From Colimorpha sp002372855 (GTDB lineage Bacteria > Bacteroidota > Bacteroidia > Bacteroidales > P3): DNA of 64,000 bases. The number at the start of each line of letters is the position of its first letter. Positions within the stretch are counted from its first letter, which is position 1. The stretch lies in assembly GCA_946621635.1 (NCBI GenBank), contig CAMOOR010000003.1:10111-74110 (forward strand). Reading direction: 5' to 3'. The position numbers were made by a program, and so were the translations under genes. The notes under the pieces are model-generated. The model was not told where the DNA came from. It was given only the letters and a program-made list of their open reading frames with translations, and did not search any database. Shown piece after piece: positions 49,068-56,182 of the stretch.

Positions 49068-49169
49068 TGGCTGAGTGGCTGAGTGGCTGAGTGACTGAGT
49101 GGCTAAGTGACTGAGTAGCTGAGTAGCTGAGTGACTAAGTTGCTGAGTGGCTGAATGGCTGAATGGCCA
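49068..49169. repeat. 8-bp TGGCTGAG array downstream of mfd
   Basis: About twelve units of TGGCTGAG/TGACTGAG/TAGCTGAG with point differences. It faces the reverse-complement array at 49220-49352 across the mfd terminator. Confidence 0.93.
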
Positions 49170-49180
49170 AGTCATAAAGA

Positions 49181-49216
49181 AAAGGTTCGAGTAGTGAAAC
49201 TCGAACCTTTTTATAT
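49181..49216. terminator. mfd terminator between facing octamer arrays
   Basis: A perfect 12-bp stem (AAAGGTTCGAGT / ACTCGAACCTTT) with a 6-nt loop followed by TTTATATATT. It works for the plus-strand mfd and, less well, the convergent PepSY-like gene. Confidence 0.88.
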
Positions 49217-49219
49217 ATT

Positions 49220-49352
49220 ACTCAGTCACTCTGTAACTCAGCCACTCTGTAACTCAGCCACTCAGCCACTCTGTAACTCAGTCACTCAGCAACTCTGTAA
49301 CTCAGTCACTCTGTAACTCAGCTACTCAGTCACTCAGCCACTCAGCCACTCC
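49220..49352. repeat. 8-bp ACTCAGCC/ACTCTGTA array
   Basis: About sixteen units of ACTCAGTC, ACTCAGCC and ACTCTGTA, reverse-complement in type to 49068-49169. It ends six bases from the stop of the PepSY-like gene. Confidence 0.93.
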
Positions 49353-49357
49353 CTTCC

Positions 49358-50410
49358 CTACTGCACGTCCTTCTCATCCAGCGGCTGGGCCAGGAGGTTG
49401 AGGAAGTTGCCCTTGCTGTCGAACTCCATACGGGTGAACTTCACCTGGCGGGTACCCTTCACCTTCTGGCTGATGACCACGTAGGTGTAGGGCTTGGGCT
49501 TCTTGCCGTCGGCTCCGCGGAACTTGGAGTTGTACTCGTAGACAACCATCTTCTCAATCTTGTATTTCTCGCCGTTGAACTTCTCGGCCAGGTACTTGAG
49601 GATGCCGTTGCTGTAGCGGTCCTTGGGCAGCACCTTGCCGGTCATGATGGCCTTGCCGTCGTTGATGTCATACACGGCTTCCTTTTCCACCTTCTGCTTG
49701 TCGGTGAAGTAGGCCACGGCATACTGGTCGTTGCGGTTGATCCACTCGGGGCCGGCCTTGCAGCGCTTCTCGCCGATGGCCTTCTCGAAGTTGTCCACAG
49801 CGGCCTGGCAGGGCGCGAAGGCCTCCACCTGGGGCTCGTCGGCCTTGGGGGCCGGACGGTTGCGCGTGCGGCTGGTCTCGGTCTTGGTGGCCTTGGTGAT
49901 TTCCTCGTCCGTGGCGTCGGGATTGTTGTGGGTGTAGTAGTCACGCTTGACGGCCGCGGGGTCGGGGGCGTTGCTCTTCTGCAGCTTGCCACGGGTGTCG
50001 AATATCAGCTCGAAGTCGGTATCCGAAATACCTTTCTTGGTGATAATCATGCGGTAGTAGTTGTCGCCGCTCATCTCCTCCACATAGTCCAGCGTCTTCA
50101 CACGGTAACCGGGATAGTTGTCGGTGAAGTAGCTGGTGAGCATCGTGGGGCACTCTTCCATCTTCACGGGGAAGGAGGAGTACTGCCAGTCGCCGCCGGC
50201 GGTGAAATAGCTGCGGCCTTCCTGACCGTCGATGATGACTTCGGCAATGTATTGTCCCGGAGCCTGATACCAGGTCTTGACCTTATAGGAGTCGTAGGTC
50301 TTCTCGAGCGACAGCAGCACCGAGCGCGGCACGGCGGTCTCTTTGATTTTGGTCTGCGCACCCACCATCAGCGGGAGCAGCATCGCCAGGGCAAAAACTA
50401 ACTTCTTCAT
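49358..50410 (-). CDS. exported PepSY-like domain protein
   Basis: The 350-residue protein has a signal peptide (LVFALAMLLPLMVGA) and two or more PepSY-like/beta-lactamase-inhibitor-like units (VPRSVLLSLEKTYDSYKVKTWYQAPGQYIAEVIIDG, then a second in the N-terminal part). The central linker has TRNRPAPKADEPQ. PepSY-like proteins in Bacteroidota are periplasmic and of unknown role; the C-terminal half (about 200-350) is not recognised. It is bracketed by octamer arrays. Confidence 0.7.
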   Translation of the reverse strand: MKKLVFALAMLLPLMVGAQTKIKETAVPRSVLLSLEKTYDSYKVKTWYQAPGQYIAEVIIDGQEGRSYFTAGGDWQYSSFPVKMEECPTMLTSYFTDNYPGYRVKTLDYVEEMSGDNYYRMIITKKGISDTDFELIFDTRGKLQKSNAPDPAAVKRDYYTHNNPDATDEEITKATKTETSRTRNRPAPKADEPQVEAFAPCQAAVDNFEKAIGEKRCKAGPEWINRNDQYAVAYFTDKQKVEKEAVYDINDGKAIMTGKVLPKDRYSNGILKYLAEKFNGEKYKIEKMVVYEYNSKFRGADGKKPKPYTYVVISQKVKGTRQVKFTRMEFDSKGNFLNLLAQPLDEKDVQ

Positions 50411-50489
50411 ATCATTAGGTTTTCTTATTCAGTACCCCTTCCGGGGCTTTTATTGCAACGTTAACGCAACTTTCTCGTTTTTATTGCAT

Positions 50490-50612
50490 ACTCAATTACT
50501 TAATCACTCAGCCACCCAGTTACTCAGCCACCCAGTTACCCAGCCACCCAGTCACCCAGCCACTCAGCCACTCAGCCACCCAGTCACTCAGCCACTCAGT
50601 CACCCAGCCACT
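50490..50612. repeat. 8-bp ACTCAGCC/ACCCAGTC array between purA and the PepSY-like gene
   Basis: About fifteen 8-bp units (ACTCAGCC, ACCCAGTT, ACCCAGCC, ACCCAGTC), ending at the purA stop (50613). The array starts with more diverged units ACTCAATT and ACTTAATC. Confidence 0.93.
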
Positions 50613-51905
50613 CTATTTGAACACCACGTCCTTGCGGTCGGGGCTGATGCTGACGGCGGCAATGGGCACCCCCGTGCGCTCCTCGATGGCGGCGAGGTAG
50701 GTGCGCAGACGCTCCGGCAGCTGGCCGTAGGAGGTGATGCCCTCCAGGCTCTGCTTCCAGCCCTCGTAGGACTCAAGCACGGGGTCGATACGCGCGGTGT
50801 TGTACTCGAAGGGTATCTCCTCGGTACGCTCGCCCTCAATGTCGTAGGCGGTGCACATCTTGACGGTCTCGAAGTCGTTCATCACGTCGGGTTTGGTGAC
50901 GTAGAGCTCGGTGACGCCGTTGATCATGCAGGCGTAGCGCAAAGCGGTGATGTCCAGCCAACCGCAACGGCGCGGACGGCCGGTGGTGGCGCCGTACTCG
51001 TGGCCCAGCTCGCAGAGGCGGCTACCCACCTCGTCGAAGCACTCCGTCGGGAACGGACCTGCACCCACGCGGGTGCAGTAGGCCTTGGTGATGCCCATCA
51101 CCTTGCCTATGGCGCTGGGGGCCACGCCCAAACCGGTGCAGACACCGGCGGTGATGGTATTGCTCGAGGTGACAAAGGGATAGGTGCCGAAGTCGATGTC
51201 CAGCATCATGGCCTGCGCACCCTCGGCCAGCACCTTCTTGTCCTCGCGGAGGCACTGGTTGATGAAGTACTCGCTGTTGACGAAGCGGAAACGCTTCAGC
51301 GTGGACAGGCTTTCGAGCCACACCTTCTCGTACTCGCCGAGCGTCATGCCGTCGATGCGGAACTGCTCCACATCGAAGCCCATGGCGTGGGCCATCATCA
51401 GGTGCTGACGCTTCAGCTGGCCGTAGCGCTCGATGAAATCCGGGGCCATGATGTCGCCCACGCGGATGCCCGTGCGGGCAATCTTGTCGGTGTAGGCGGG
51501 GCCGATGCCCTTCAGCGTCGAACCAATCTTGCTGTTGCCCTTGGCCTGCTCGTTGGCGGCGTCCATCATGCGGTGGCTCGGCAGGATGAGGTGGGCCTTC
51601 TTGCTGATGAAGAGGTTCTTCACGGCGTCGACACCCTTCTCGGCCAACGCCTCGATCTCCTGGCGGAAAATGCGCGGCTCGATGAGCACGCCGTTGCCGA
51701 TGAGGTTGATTTTCTCCTGGTGGAAGATGCCGCTGGGAATGATGTGCAGCACATGCTTCGAGCCGTTGAATTCGAGGGTGTGGCCTGCATTGGGGCCGCC
51801 CTGGAAGCGGGCCACAACGTCGTAGCGCGGCGTCAGCACGTCGACAATCTTGCCTTTGCCTTCGTCGCCCCACTGGAGGCCCAACAGTACGTCTATCTTT
51901 GTCAT
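50613..51905 (-). CDS. purA: adenylosuccinate synthetase
   Basis: PurA condenses IMP with aspartate using GTP, the first committed step to AMP. The 430-residue protein has the modified P-loop LLGLQWGDEGKGKI at 8-21, FQGGPNAGHT, VGAGPFPTEC and GVTELYVTKPDVMN. I take the ATG at 51905, which starts MTKIDVLLG; the longer ORF overlaps the promoter. A TTTG-N19-TATCTTTG promoter lies at 51969-51999. The stop abuts an octamer array. Confidence 0.97.
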   Translation of the reverse strand: MTKIDVLLGLQWGDEGKGKIVDVLTPRYDVVARFQGGPNAGHTLEFNGSKHVLHIIPSGIFHQEKINLIGNGVLIEPRIFRQEIEALAEKGVDAVKNLFISKKAHLILPSHRMMDAANEQAKGNSKIGSTLKGIGPAYTDKIARTGIRVGDIMAPDFIERYGQLKRQHLMMAHAMGFDVEQFRIDGMTLGEYEKVWLESLSTLKRFRFVNSEYFINQCLREDKKVLAEGAQAMMLDIDFGTYPFVTSSNTITAGVCTGLGVAPSAIGKVMGITKAYCTRVGAGPFPTECFDEVGSRLCELGHEYGATTGRPRRCGWLDITALRYACMINGVTELYVTKPDVMNDFETVKMCTAYDIEGERTEEIPFEYNTARIDPVLESYEGWKQSLEGITSYGQLPERLRTYLAAIEERTGVPIAAVSISPDRKDVVFK

Positions 51906-51968
51906 ATATACTTTATTTTCAATTCTTAACCAACATTTCACCCACACCATCCACCCCCAACAAAATTG

Positions 51969-51999
51969 CAAAGATACGACTTTTTGCCGACATGGCAAA
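51969..51999 (-). promoter_or_regulatory. promoter of purA
   Basis: TTTG, 19 nt, TATCTTTG on the minus strand: an exact match to the Bacteroidota promoter pair, 64 bp upstream of the ATG. Confidence 0.85.
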
Positions 52000-52028
52000 A
52001 TTTATTTTTCCCCACCCCCACCCCATTC

Positions 52029-52058
52029 CGTAGAGACGTGGCATGCCGCGTCTCCACG
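52029..52058. repeat. palindromic repeat, GTAGAGACG family
   Basis: CGTAGAGACGTGG and CCGCGTCTCCACG arms around GCATGC. Related to 18082-18109. Confidence 0.85.
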
Positions 52059-52071
52059 ACAAAACAATGCA

Positions 52072-52136
52072 ACGTCAATGTCCGTTAATTATCCGTTAAT
52101 AATATCCAGCAAAAAATTAACGGTCAATTACACGGC
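52072..52136. repeat. dispersed AACGG repeat, copies 2 and 3
   Basis: The 29-nt block 52072-52100 is the inverted relative of 31029-31057 (26/29 identity). It is followed at about 52107-52136 by an opposing relative starting ATTAACGGTCAATTACACGG, so the two could pair. Confidence 0.75.
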
Positions 52137-52151
52137 AATTAACGTAAAAAA

Positions 52152-52178
52152 GGGAGACGCGGCATGCCGCGTCTCTAC
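52152..52178. repeat. palindromic repeat, GTAGAGACG family
   Basis: A perfect 22-nt palindrome GAGACGCGGCA/TGCCGCGTCTC with flanking bases. Confidence 0.9.
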
Positions 52179-52191
52179 GGGAGGGGTCCGG

Positions 52192-52330
52192 GAGGGGTCG
52201 AAGAGGTACATAATTCGGCATTTCTTATATCGTTCTTATATCGTTCTCATATACTTCTCATATACTTCTTATATAGGTGATATAAGAAGTATATGAGAAG
52301 TATATAGGAACTATATGAGAAGGGCCGAAT
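52192..52330. repeat. long-hairpin dispersed element with 11-bp arrays
   Basis: From 52212 to 52330 the sequence is a long imperfect inverted repeat with over 40 paired bases. The arms are built of 11-bp units (TCTTATATCGT, TCTCATATACT), and a perfect core TATACTTCTTATAT/ATATAAGAAGTATA surrounds a 5-nt loop. The first 46 bases (52192-52237) recur exactly at 63955-64000, where the window ends. Confidence 0.9.
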
Positions 52331-52338
52331 CATGTAGC

Positions 52339-52373
52339 AGTTAAGAGTTAGGAGTTATGAGTTAAGAGTTAAT
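52339..52373. repeat. 7-bp GTTAAGA array
   Basis: Five units: GTTAAGA, GTTAGGA, GTTATGA, GTTAAGA, GTTAATG. It is the reverse complement type of the AACTCTT array in the M23 signal peptide. Confidence 0.9.
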
Positions 52374-52401
52374 GTAGAGACGCAGCGGGCTGCGTCTCTA
52401 C
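52374..52401. repeat. palindromic repeat, GTAGAGACG family
   Basis: GTAGAGACGCAGC and GCTGCGTCTCTAC arms; the fourth copy in the window. Confidence 0.88.
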
Positions 52402-52425
52402 GGGTGGCGTTCCACGGACAGCGGA

Positions 52426-52506
52426 CGCCCCGCAGGGGCGGAAGAACTTAGGCGGGGGCAACGCCCCCGTGGTGCGTGATGGAGAAAACCACCGCCCCGC
52501 AGGGGC
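52426..52506. repeat. GCCCCGCAGGGGC palindromes
   Basis: Two copies of GCCCCGCAGGGGC (52427-52439 and 52494-52506) flank a third small hairpin CGGGGGC/GCCCCCG at 52453-52469. Confidence 0.85.
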
Positions 52507-52512
52507 ATAAGA

Positions 52513-52549
52513 ATAAAAAAAAGGGGGAAACGCATGGTGCGTTTCCCCC
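52513..52549 (-). terminator. terminator of the transketolase gene
   Basis: A 12-bp stem GGGGGAAACGCA/TGCGTTTCCCCC with a 3-nt loop is followed on the minus strand by a run of T residues. Nine-bp TTGTCTTTC-type units sit between it and the stop codon. Confidence 0.88.
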
Positions 52550-52574
52550 TTTGTCATTCTTGTCTTTCCTGTGT

Positions 52575-53423
52575 TCAGAAGTCGCCGAGGGTCTCGGGCA
52601 GCTGGGCGAGGGCCTTGGGCAGGTCGTCGGCGCTGAGGACGGCGCCGTGGTACTTGTTGGTGTCCTGCATGAAGTCGACACCGAAGCCCATCTTGGTCTT
52701 GAGGATGACGCACACGGGGCTGCCCTGGCCGGTGAGGGCCTTGGCGCGGGCCATGCCGTCGAGCACCTGCTGCATGTCGTTGCCGTTGTCGATGACGACG
52801 ACCTTCCAGAGGAAGCTCTCGAACTTGGCCTGGAGGTTGCCGAGGGACATGACCTCCTCGACGGTGGCGTCGATTTGCTGGTTGTTGTAGTCGACGGTGG
52901 CGATGAGGTTGTCCACGTGCTTGGCGCCGGCGAACATGGCGGCTTCCCAGATCTGGCCTTCCTCGAGCTCGCCGTCGCCGTGCATGGTGAAGACGAGGTG
53001 TTTGTCGCCGGTCATTTTCTTTCCGAGTGCGGCGCCGACGCCGACGCTGAGGCCCTGGCCCAGCGAGCCGCTGGCCATGCGGATGCCCGGCAGGTTGTGC
53101 GCCGTGGAGGGGTGGCCCTGCAGGCGGGTGCCGAAGCGGCGGAAGGTGCTGAGCTCGCTGACGGGGAAGTAGCCGCGGCGGGCCATGGTGCTGTAGATGA
53201 CGGGGGTGATGTGGCCCTGGCTGACGAAGAGCATGTCCTCGCCGTCGCCGCTCATGGTGAAGTTCTTGGGCTCGAAGTCCATGATGTTCCAGTTCATGGC
53301 CACGAACCAGTCCGCCGTGCCCATCGAGCCGCCGGGATGGCCGCTCTTGGCGGCGGTGGTCATTCTCAAAATATCGCGGCGCACCTGCGTCGCAATCTGC
53401 TGAAGTTCTGCTGTTGTTTTCAT
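52575..53423 (-). CDS. transketolase, N-terminal (TPP-binding) subunit
   Basis: The 282-residue protein is the N-terminal half of a transketolase. It carries SGHPGGSMGTADWF, DMLFVSQGHITPVIYS, ASGSLGQGLSVGVGAALG and the TPP/Mg motif GDGELEEGQIWEA with DYNNQQID. Split transketolases consist of this subunit and a separate C-terminal subunit, usually adjacent. Here the downstream side is a terminator and a repeat cluster, and the next gene downstream is purA. The C-terminal partner must therefore be encoded elsewhere, or the product is an orphan. The upstream neighbour is a small lipoprotein. Confidence 0.9.
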   Translation of the reverse strand: MKTTAELQQIATQVRRDILRMTTAAKSGHPGGSMGTADWFVAMNWNIMDFEPKNFTMSGDGEDMLFVSQGHITPVIYSTMARRGYFPVSELSTFRRFGTRLQGHPSTAHNLPGIRMASGSLGQGLSVGVGAALGKKMTGDKHLVFTMHGDGELEEGQIWEAAMFAGAKHVDNLIATVDYNNQQIDATVEEVMSLGNLQAKFESFLWKVVVIDNGNDMQQVLDGMARAKALTGQGSPVCVILKTKMGFGVDFMQDTNKYHGAVLSADDLPKALAQLPETLGDF

Positions 53424-53439
53424 TATAAAATGTTTTTAT

Positions 53440-53919
53440 TTATTTTCTTAATTTGAATACATACTGACGGGAGTTCTGGTCGACGGCGAAGAGTTCGTTG
53501 CCGTGGCGGGTGACGGAGACGGCGAGGGTGTTCTCGTCCCAGTCGTGGATGGTGCCGGTGCCGCGGTCGCCGCGCATGGTGACGTGGCCCCAGACGCGTC
53601 CCTGGGCGCCCTCGGTCTCGACGTAGATGGTCTCGGCCTTGCCCGTGGCCTTGGGGGCGGCGGCCTTCCTGGGGGCAGGGGCTTTGGCCACGGTGGCGGG
53701 AGCCTTGGCGGCAGGGCGGACGGCGGGCTTGGCGGCAGGCTTGACGGCAGGCTTGACGGTGGGGTCGAGGGCCGGGGCCTCCATGGGAGACAGGGTCAGC
53801 TCGACCGTGTCGGCAGCCGGTTGTTGTGCGCTGTCGGCCTCGGAGCCCTGCTGTTTGCAGCCAGGCAACATGGTGAGGGCCATCAGGGCCATTACCGTCG
53901 AGATCGTACTCTTCTTCAT
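53440..53919 (-). CDS. small lipoprotein with Pro/Ala/Lys linker
   Basis: The 159-residue lipoprotein (lipobox MLPGC) has a Pro-Ala-Lys-rich linker of about 40 residues (repeats of KPAVKPA/KAPA type) that could span the peptidoglycan. A short C-terminal beta domain follows (IYVETEGAQGRVWGHVTM; NSRQYVFKLRK), resembling a small WG or beta-sandwich module. It is 16 bp upstream of the transketolase subunit. Function is unknown. Confidence 0.75.
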   Translation of the reverse strand: MKKSTISTVMALMALTMLPGCKQQGSEADSAQQPAADTVELTLSPMEAPALDPTVKPAVKPAAKPAVRPAAKAPATVAKAPAPRKAAAPKATGKAETIYVETEGAQGRVWGHVTMRGDRGTGTIHDWDENTLAVSVTRHGNELFAVDQNSRQYVFKLRK

Positions 53920-53930
53920 ACTATTATATT

Positions 53931-54704
53931 TTAATGGTTCCAAACTTTCCAGTCGTATTCCGCCTCGGCCGCCCCGTCGACGAGGGGGAAGAGGTTGCGC
54001 CCGATGGCGGCCTCCACGCTGTCCACGCTGACGGCATAGTGGCGCGGCGAGAAGCTCTGCGGGTTGTTGTCCACCAGGAAGCCTACGGTCTTGTAGCCCT
54101 CGGAGGTGTTGACCGCCAAGGCCTTGAAGAAGGCACCGGGCACGGACACGCTGCCGATTTTCTGCGGGTTGTCGCTGTCGAAGATGGGGCCGCAGACGAC
54201 CCACACGCGACCGTAGCGCTTGGCGAGGCGGCGTGTCAGCTCCTCGATTTTGCGCCAGGCCTGGGAGTTCATCTCGTGGTCCTGCGGGCAGATGTTGGTG
54301 AAGTAGTAGCTCTCCTCCAGGGCCTGGCAGCTCCAGCGCATGTCGGCGCGCGGAGCCATGTGGCCTTTGTCGTAGCCGCTGCGGCTGTAGTCTTCGCGGC
54401 TGGCCTTGGGCCATGCCACTCCGGGGTCGCGGCTGAAGCTGTACTGGCCGTCGTTCTGCCCGTCGGCCTCCTCGGCCGTCAGCTCCCACGCCACCCAGTC
54501 GGAGCAGAGCGTGGTGTGGTTGTACGACGCCGTGTAGCCCAAACGGACGACGATGTCCTCCGTGGGCTCGTAGGCCGGCAGCTCCAGCCCGGCGGGGGCT
54601 TCCGTTGCCACGGCCTGGGCCACGGCGTCCGCCGTGCGGAAGCAGCCCGACAGCATGAGGGCCGCAGTCACTATCATATTGGCTATAAACACCCTACTGC
54701 TCAT
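53931..54704 (-). CDS. DNA/RNA non-specific endonuclease (NUC1 type), lipoprotein
   Basis: The 257-residue enzyme has the NUC1 motif YDKGHMAPRADMRWS, with His115 as the general base, and a downstream Asn-containing TNICPQDHEMNSQAWRKIE metal-binding helix. NUC1 nucleases cut DNA and RNA with a single metal. A lipobox (MLSGC) places it in the envelope, consistent with nucleic-acid scavenging or defence against external DNA. It is part of a minus-strand run with short gaps. Confidence 0.93.
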   Translation of the reverse strand: MSSRVFIANMIVTAALMLSGCFRTADAVAQAVATEAPAGLELPAYEPTEDIVVRLGYTASYNHTTLCSDWVAWELTAEEADGQNDGQYSFSRDPGVAWPKASREDYSRSGYDKGHMAPRADMRWSCQALEESYYFTNICPQDHEMNSQAWRKIEELTRRLAKRYGRVWVVCGPIFDSDNPQKIGSVSVPGAFFKALAVNTSEGYKTVGFLVDNNPQSFSPRHYAVSVDSVEAAIGRNLFPLVDGAAEAEYDWKVWNH

Positions 54705-54716
54705 ACCTATAAATGC

Positions 54717-56117
54717 TTACAGTTCTACCTCCTCGCGGAAGGTGGGCACGCTGATATGTTTCCACCCGCGCTCGCCGAGGGTGTGGGCGAAGTGCAGCTG
54801 CGTCTCCTCCTCGCCGTGGACGACGAAGATGCCTTTGAGCTTCTTCTTGTCCTGGCAGGAGATGTAGCGTATCATTTCCTCGTAGTCGCCGTGGCCGGAG
54901 AGGGATTCGATGCGGCGCAGTTCGGCGCGCACCTTGTGGCGCTGGCCGAAGATGGAGACCTCCTCGTCGCCGCGCATGATTTTGGCGCCGAGGGTCGACG
55001 GCTCGCAGTAGCCGACGCAGAGGATGGTGGTGGCGGGGTTGTCGATGTGGTTGGCCAGGTGGTGCTTCACACGGCCGGCCTCCATCATGCCGCTGGCGGC
55101 GATGATGACGCAGGGCTTGTGGCGTATGTTGAGCTGCTTGCTCTCCATGACGCTCTGGATGTAGTGCAGACGGTTGAAACCGAAGGGGTCGGGGTCGTTC
55201 TGGCAGTAGTCGGCGATGCTCTGGTTGAAGCATTCGGTGTGCAGGCGCATGATGTTGGTGGCGCTGATGCTGAGGGGGCTGTCGACGAAGACGTCGATGT
55301 CGGGCAACAGCTTGGCGTTCTCCAGGCGGTCGAGGGCGTAGATGATTTCCTGCGCACGGCCGATGGCGAAGCTGGGGATGATGAGCTTGCCTTTCTTCTT
55401 GGTGCAGGTGTCGAGCACGGCCATCAGCAGCTCCTGCTCGGCATCTTGAATGCTCTCGTGCAGGCGGTCGCCGTAGGTGCTCTCCATGATGAGGTAGTCC
55501 ACCTGGGGGAAGGGCTCGGGGTCCTTGAGAATCTGCTTGTCGTAGCGGCCGATGTCGCCGGTGAATCCGAGACGTATCTTGCGGCGGCCCTCCTTGATTT
55601 CCAGGCAGACGCAGGCGGACCCGAGGATGTGGCCGGCGTCGAAGAACTCCACGGTGACTTCGCCTTCGATGTTGAACTTCTTGTGGTACGGCACGCTGAT
55701 GAAGCAGCTCATGCAGGCTTGCGCATCCTGCTCGTCGTAGATAGGCTCGACAGGTTCGAGACCCTGCGCCTTGCGTTTCTTGTTGAAGGTATGCGTGTCC
55801 TGTTCCTGAATGCGGCCGGCGTCGGCGAGCATGATGGCGCAGAGGTCGCGCGTGGCAGGGGTGCAGAGCACAGTGCCGCGGAAGCCCTGCTTGTAAATGA
55901 AGGGGATGAGGCCCGAGTGGTCGATGTGTGCGTGGCTGAGCACCAGGTAGTCAATCTCCTCGGGGTCGAAACCGAGGTCGCGGTTCATGGCGTCGGTCTC
56001 CAGACCCTTGCCCTGATACATGCCGCAGTCGAGCAGAATCTTCAGTCCACTTTTGGTCGTTATGAGGTGTTTGCTACCCGTCACTTCGCGGGTGGCGCCC
56101 ATAAATTGCAGTTTCAT
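54717..56117 (-). CDS. beta-CASP metallo-beta-lactamase-fold RNase-like hydrolase
   Basis: The 466-residue protein has the metal motif SHAHIDHSG (His62, His64, Asp66, His67), LLDCGMYQGKG, the beta-CASP insert with FTGDIGRYD and IMESTYGDRLHE, and C-terminal RMMBL segments (SGHGDYEEMIRYI; FVVHGEEE). Beta-CASP enzymes of this class process RNA. It is 12 bp from the NUC1 gene on the same strand, with a -7 promoter at 56146-56153. Confidence 0.93.
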   Translation of the reverse strand: MKLQFMGATREVTGSKHLITTKSGLKILLDCGMYQGKGLETDAMNRDLGFDPEEIDYLVLSHAHIDHSGLIPFIYKQGFRGTVLCTPATRDLCAIMLADAGRIQEQDTHTFNKKRKAQGLEPVEPIYDEQDAQACMSCFISVPYHKKFNIEGEVTVEFFDAGHILGSACVCLEIKEGRRKIRLGFTGDIGRYDKQILKDPEPFPQVDYLIMESTYGDRLHESIQDAEQELLMAVLDTCTKKKGKLIIPSFAIGRAQEIIYALDRLENAKLLPDIDVFVDSPLSISATNIMRLHTECFNQSIADYCQNDPDPFGFNRLHYIQSVMESKQLNIRHKPCVIIAASGMMEAGRVKHHLANHIDNPATTILCVGYCEPSTLGAKIMRGDEEVSIFGQRHKVRAELRRIESLSGHGDYEEMIRYISCQDKKKLKGIFVVHGEEETQLHFAHTLGERGWKHISVPTFREEVEL

Positions 56118-56145
56118 CGTTATTTATAGTTTTTATTTCAAAATG

Positions 56146-56153
56146 CAAATATA
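56146..56153 (-). promoter_or_regulatory. promoter -7 box of the beta-CASP gene
   Basis: The minus strand reads TATATTTG, 28 bp upstream of the ATG, with a TTG about 18 nt further upstream. Confidence 0.65.
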
Positions 56154-56182
56154 CAAACTTTTCTCCAATCGCAACAAAAAAG

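Larger units (their letters stand above)
51906..52574. other. repeat cluster between purA and the transketolase gene
   Basis: There is no gene in these 669 bp, which hold the purA promoter and at least five repeat types: three GTAGAGACG palindromes, two AACGG units, a roughly 120-nt long hairpin element, a GTTAAGA heptamer array, GCCCCGCAGGGGC palindromes, and the transketolase terminator. They are listed separately. Confidence 0.85.

Noticed and set aside
49068..50612. CRISPR array
   Set aside because: Units are 8 bp, directly adjacent and without spacers, and no cas genes are near.
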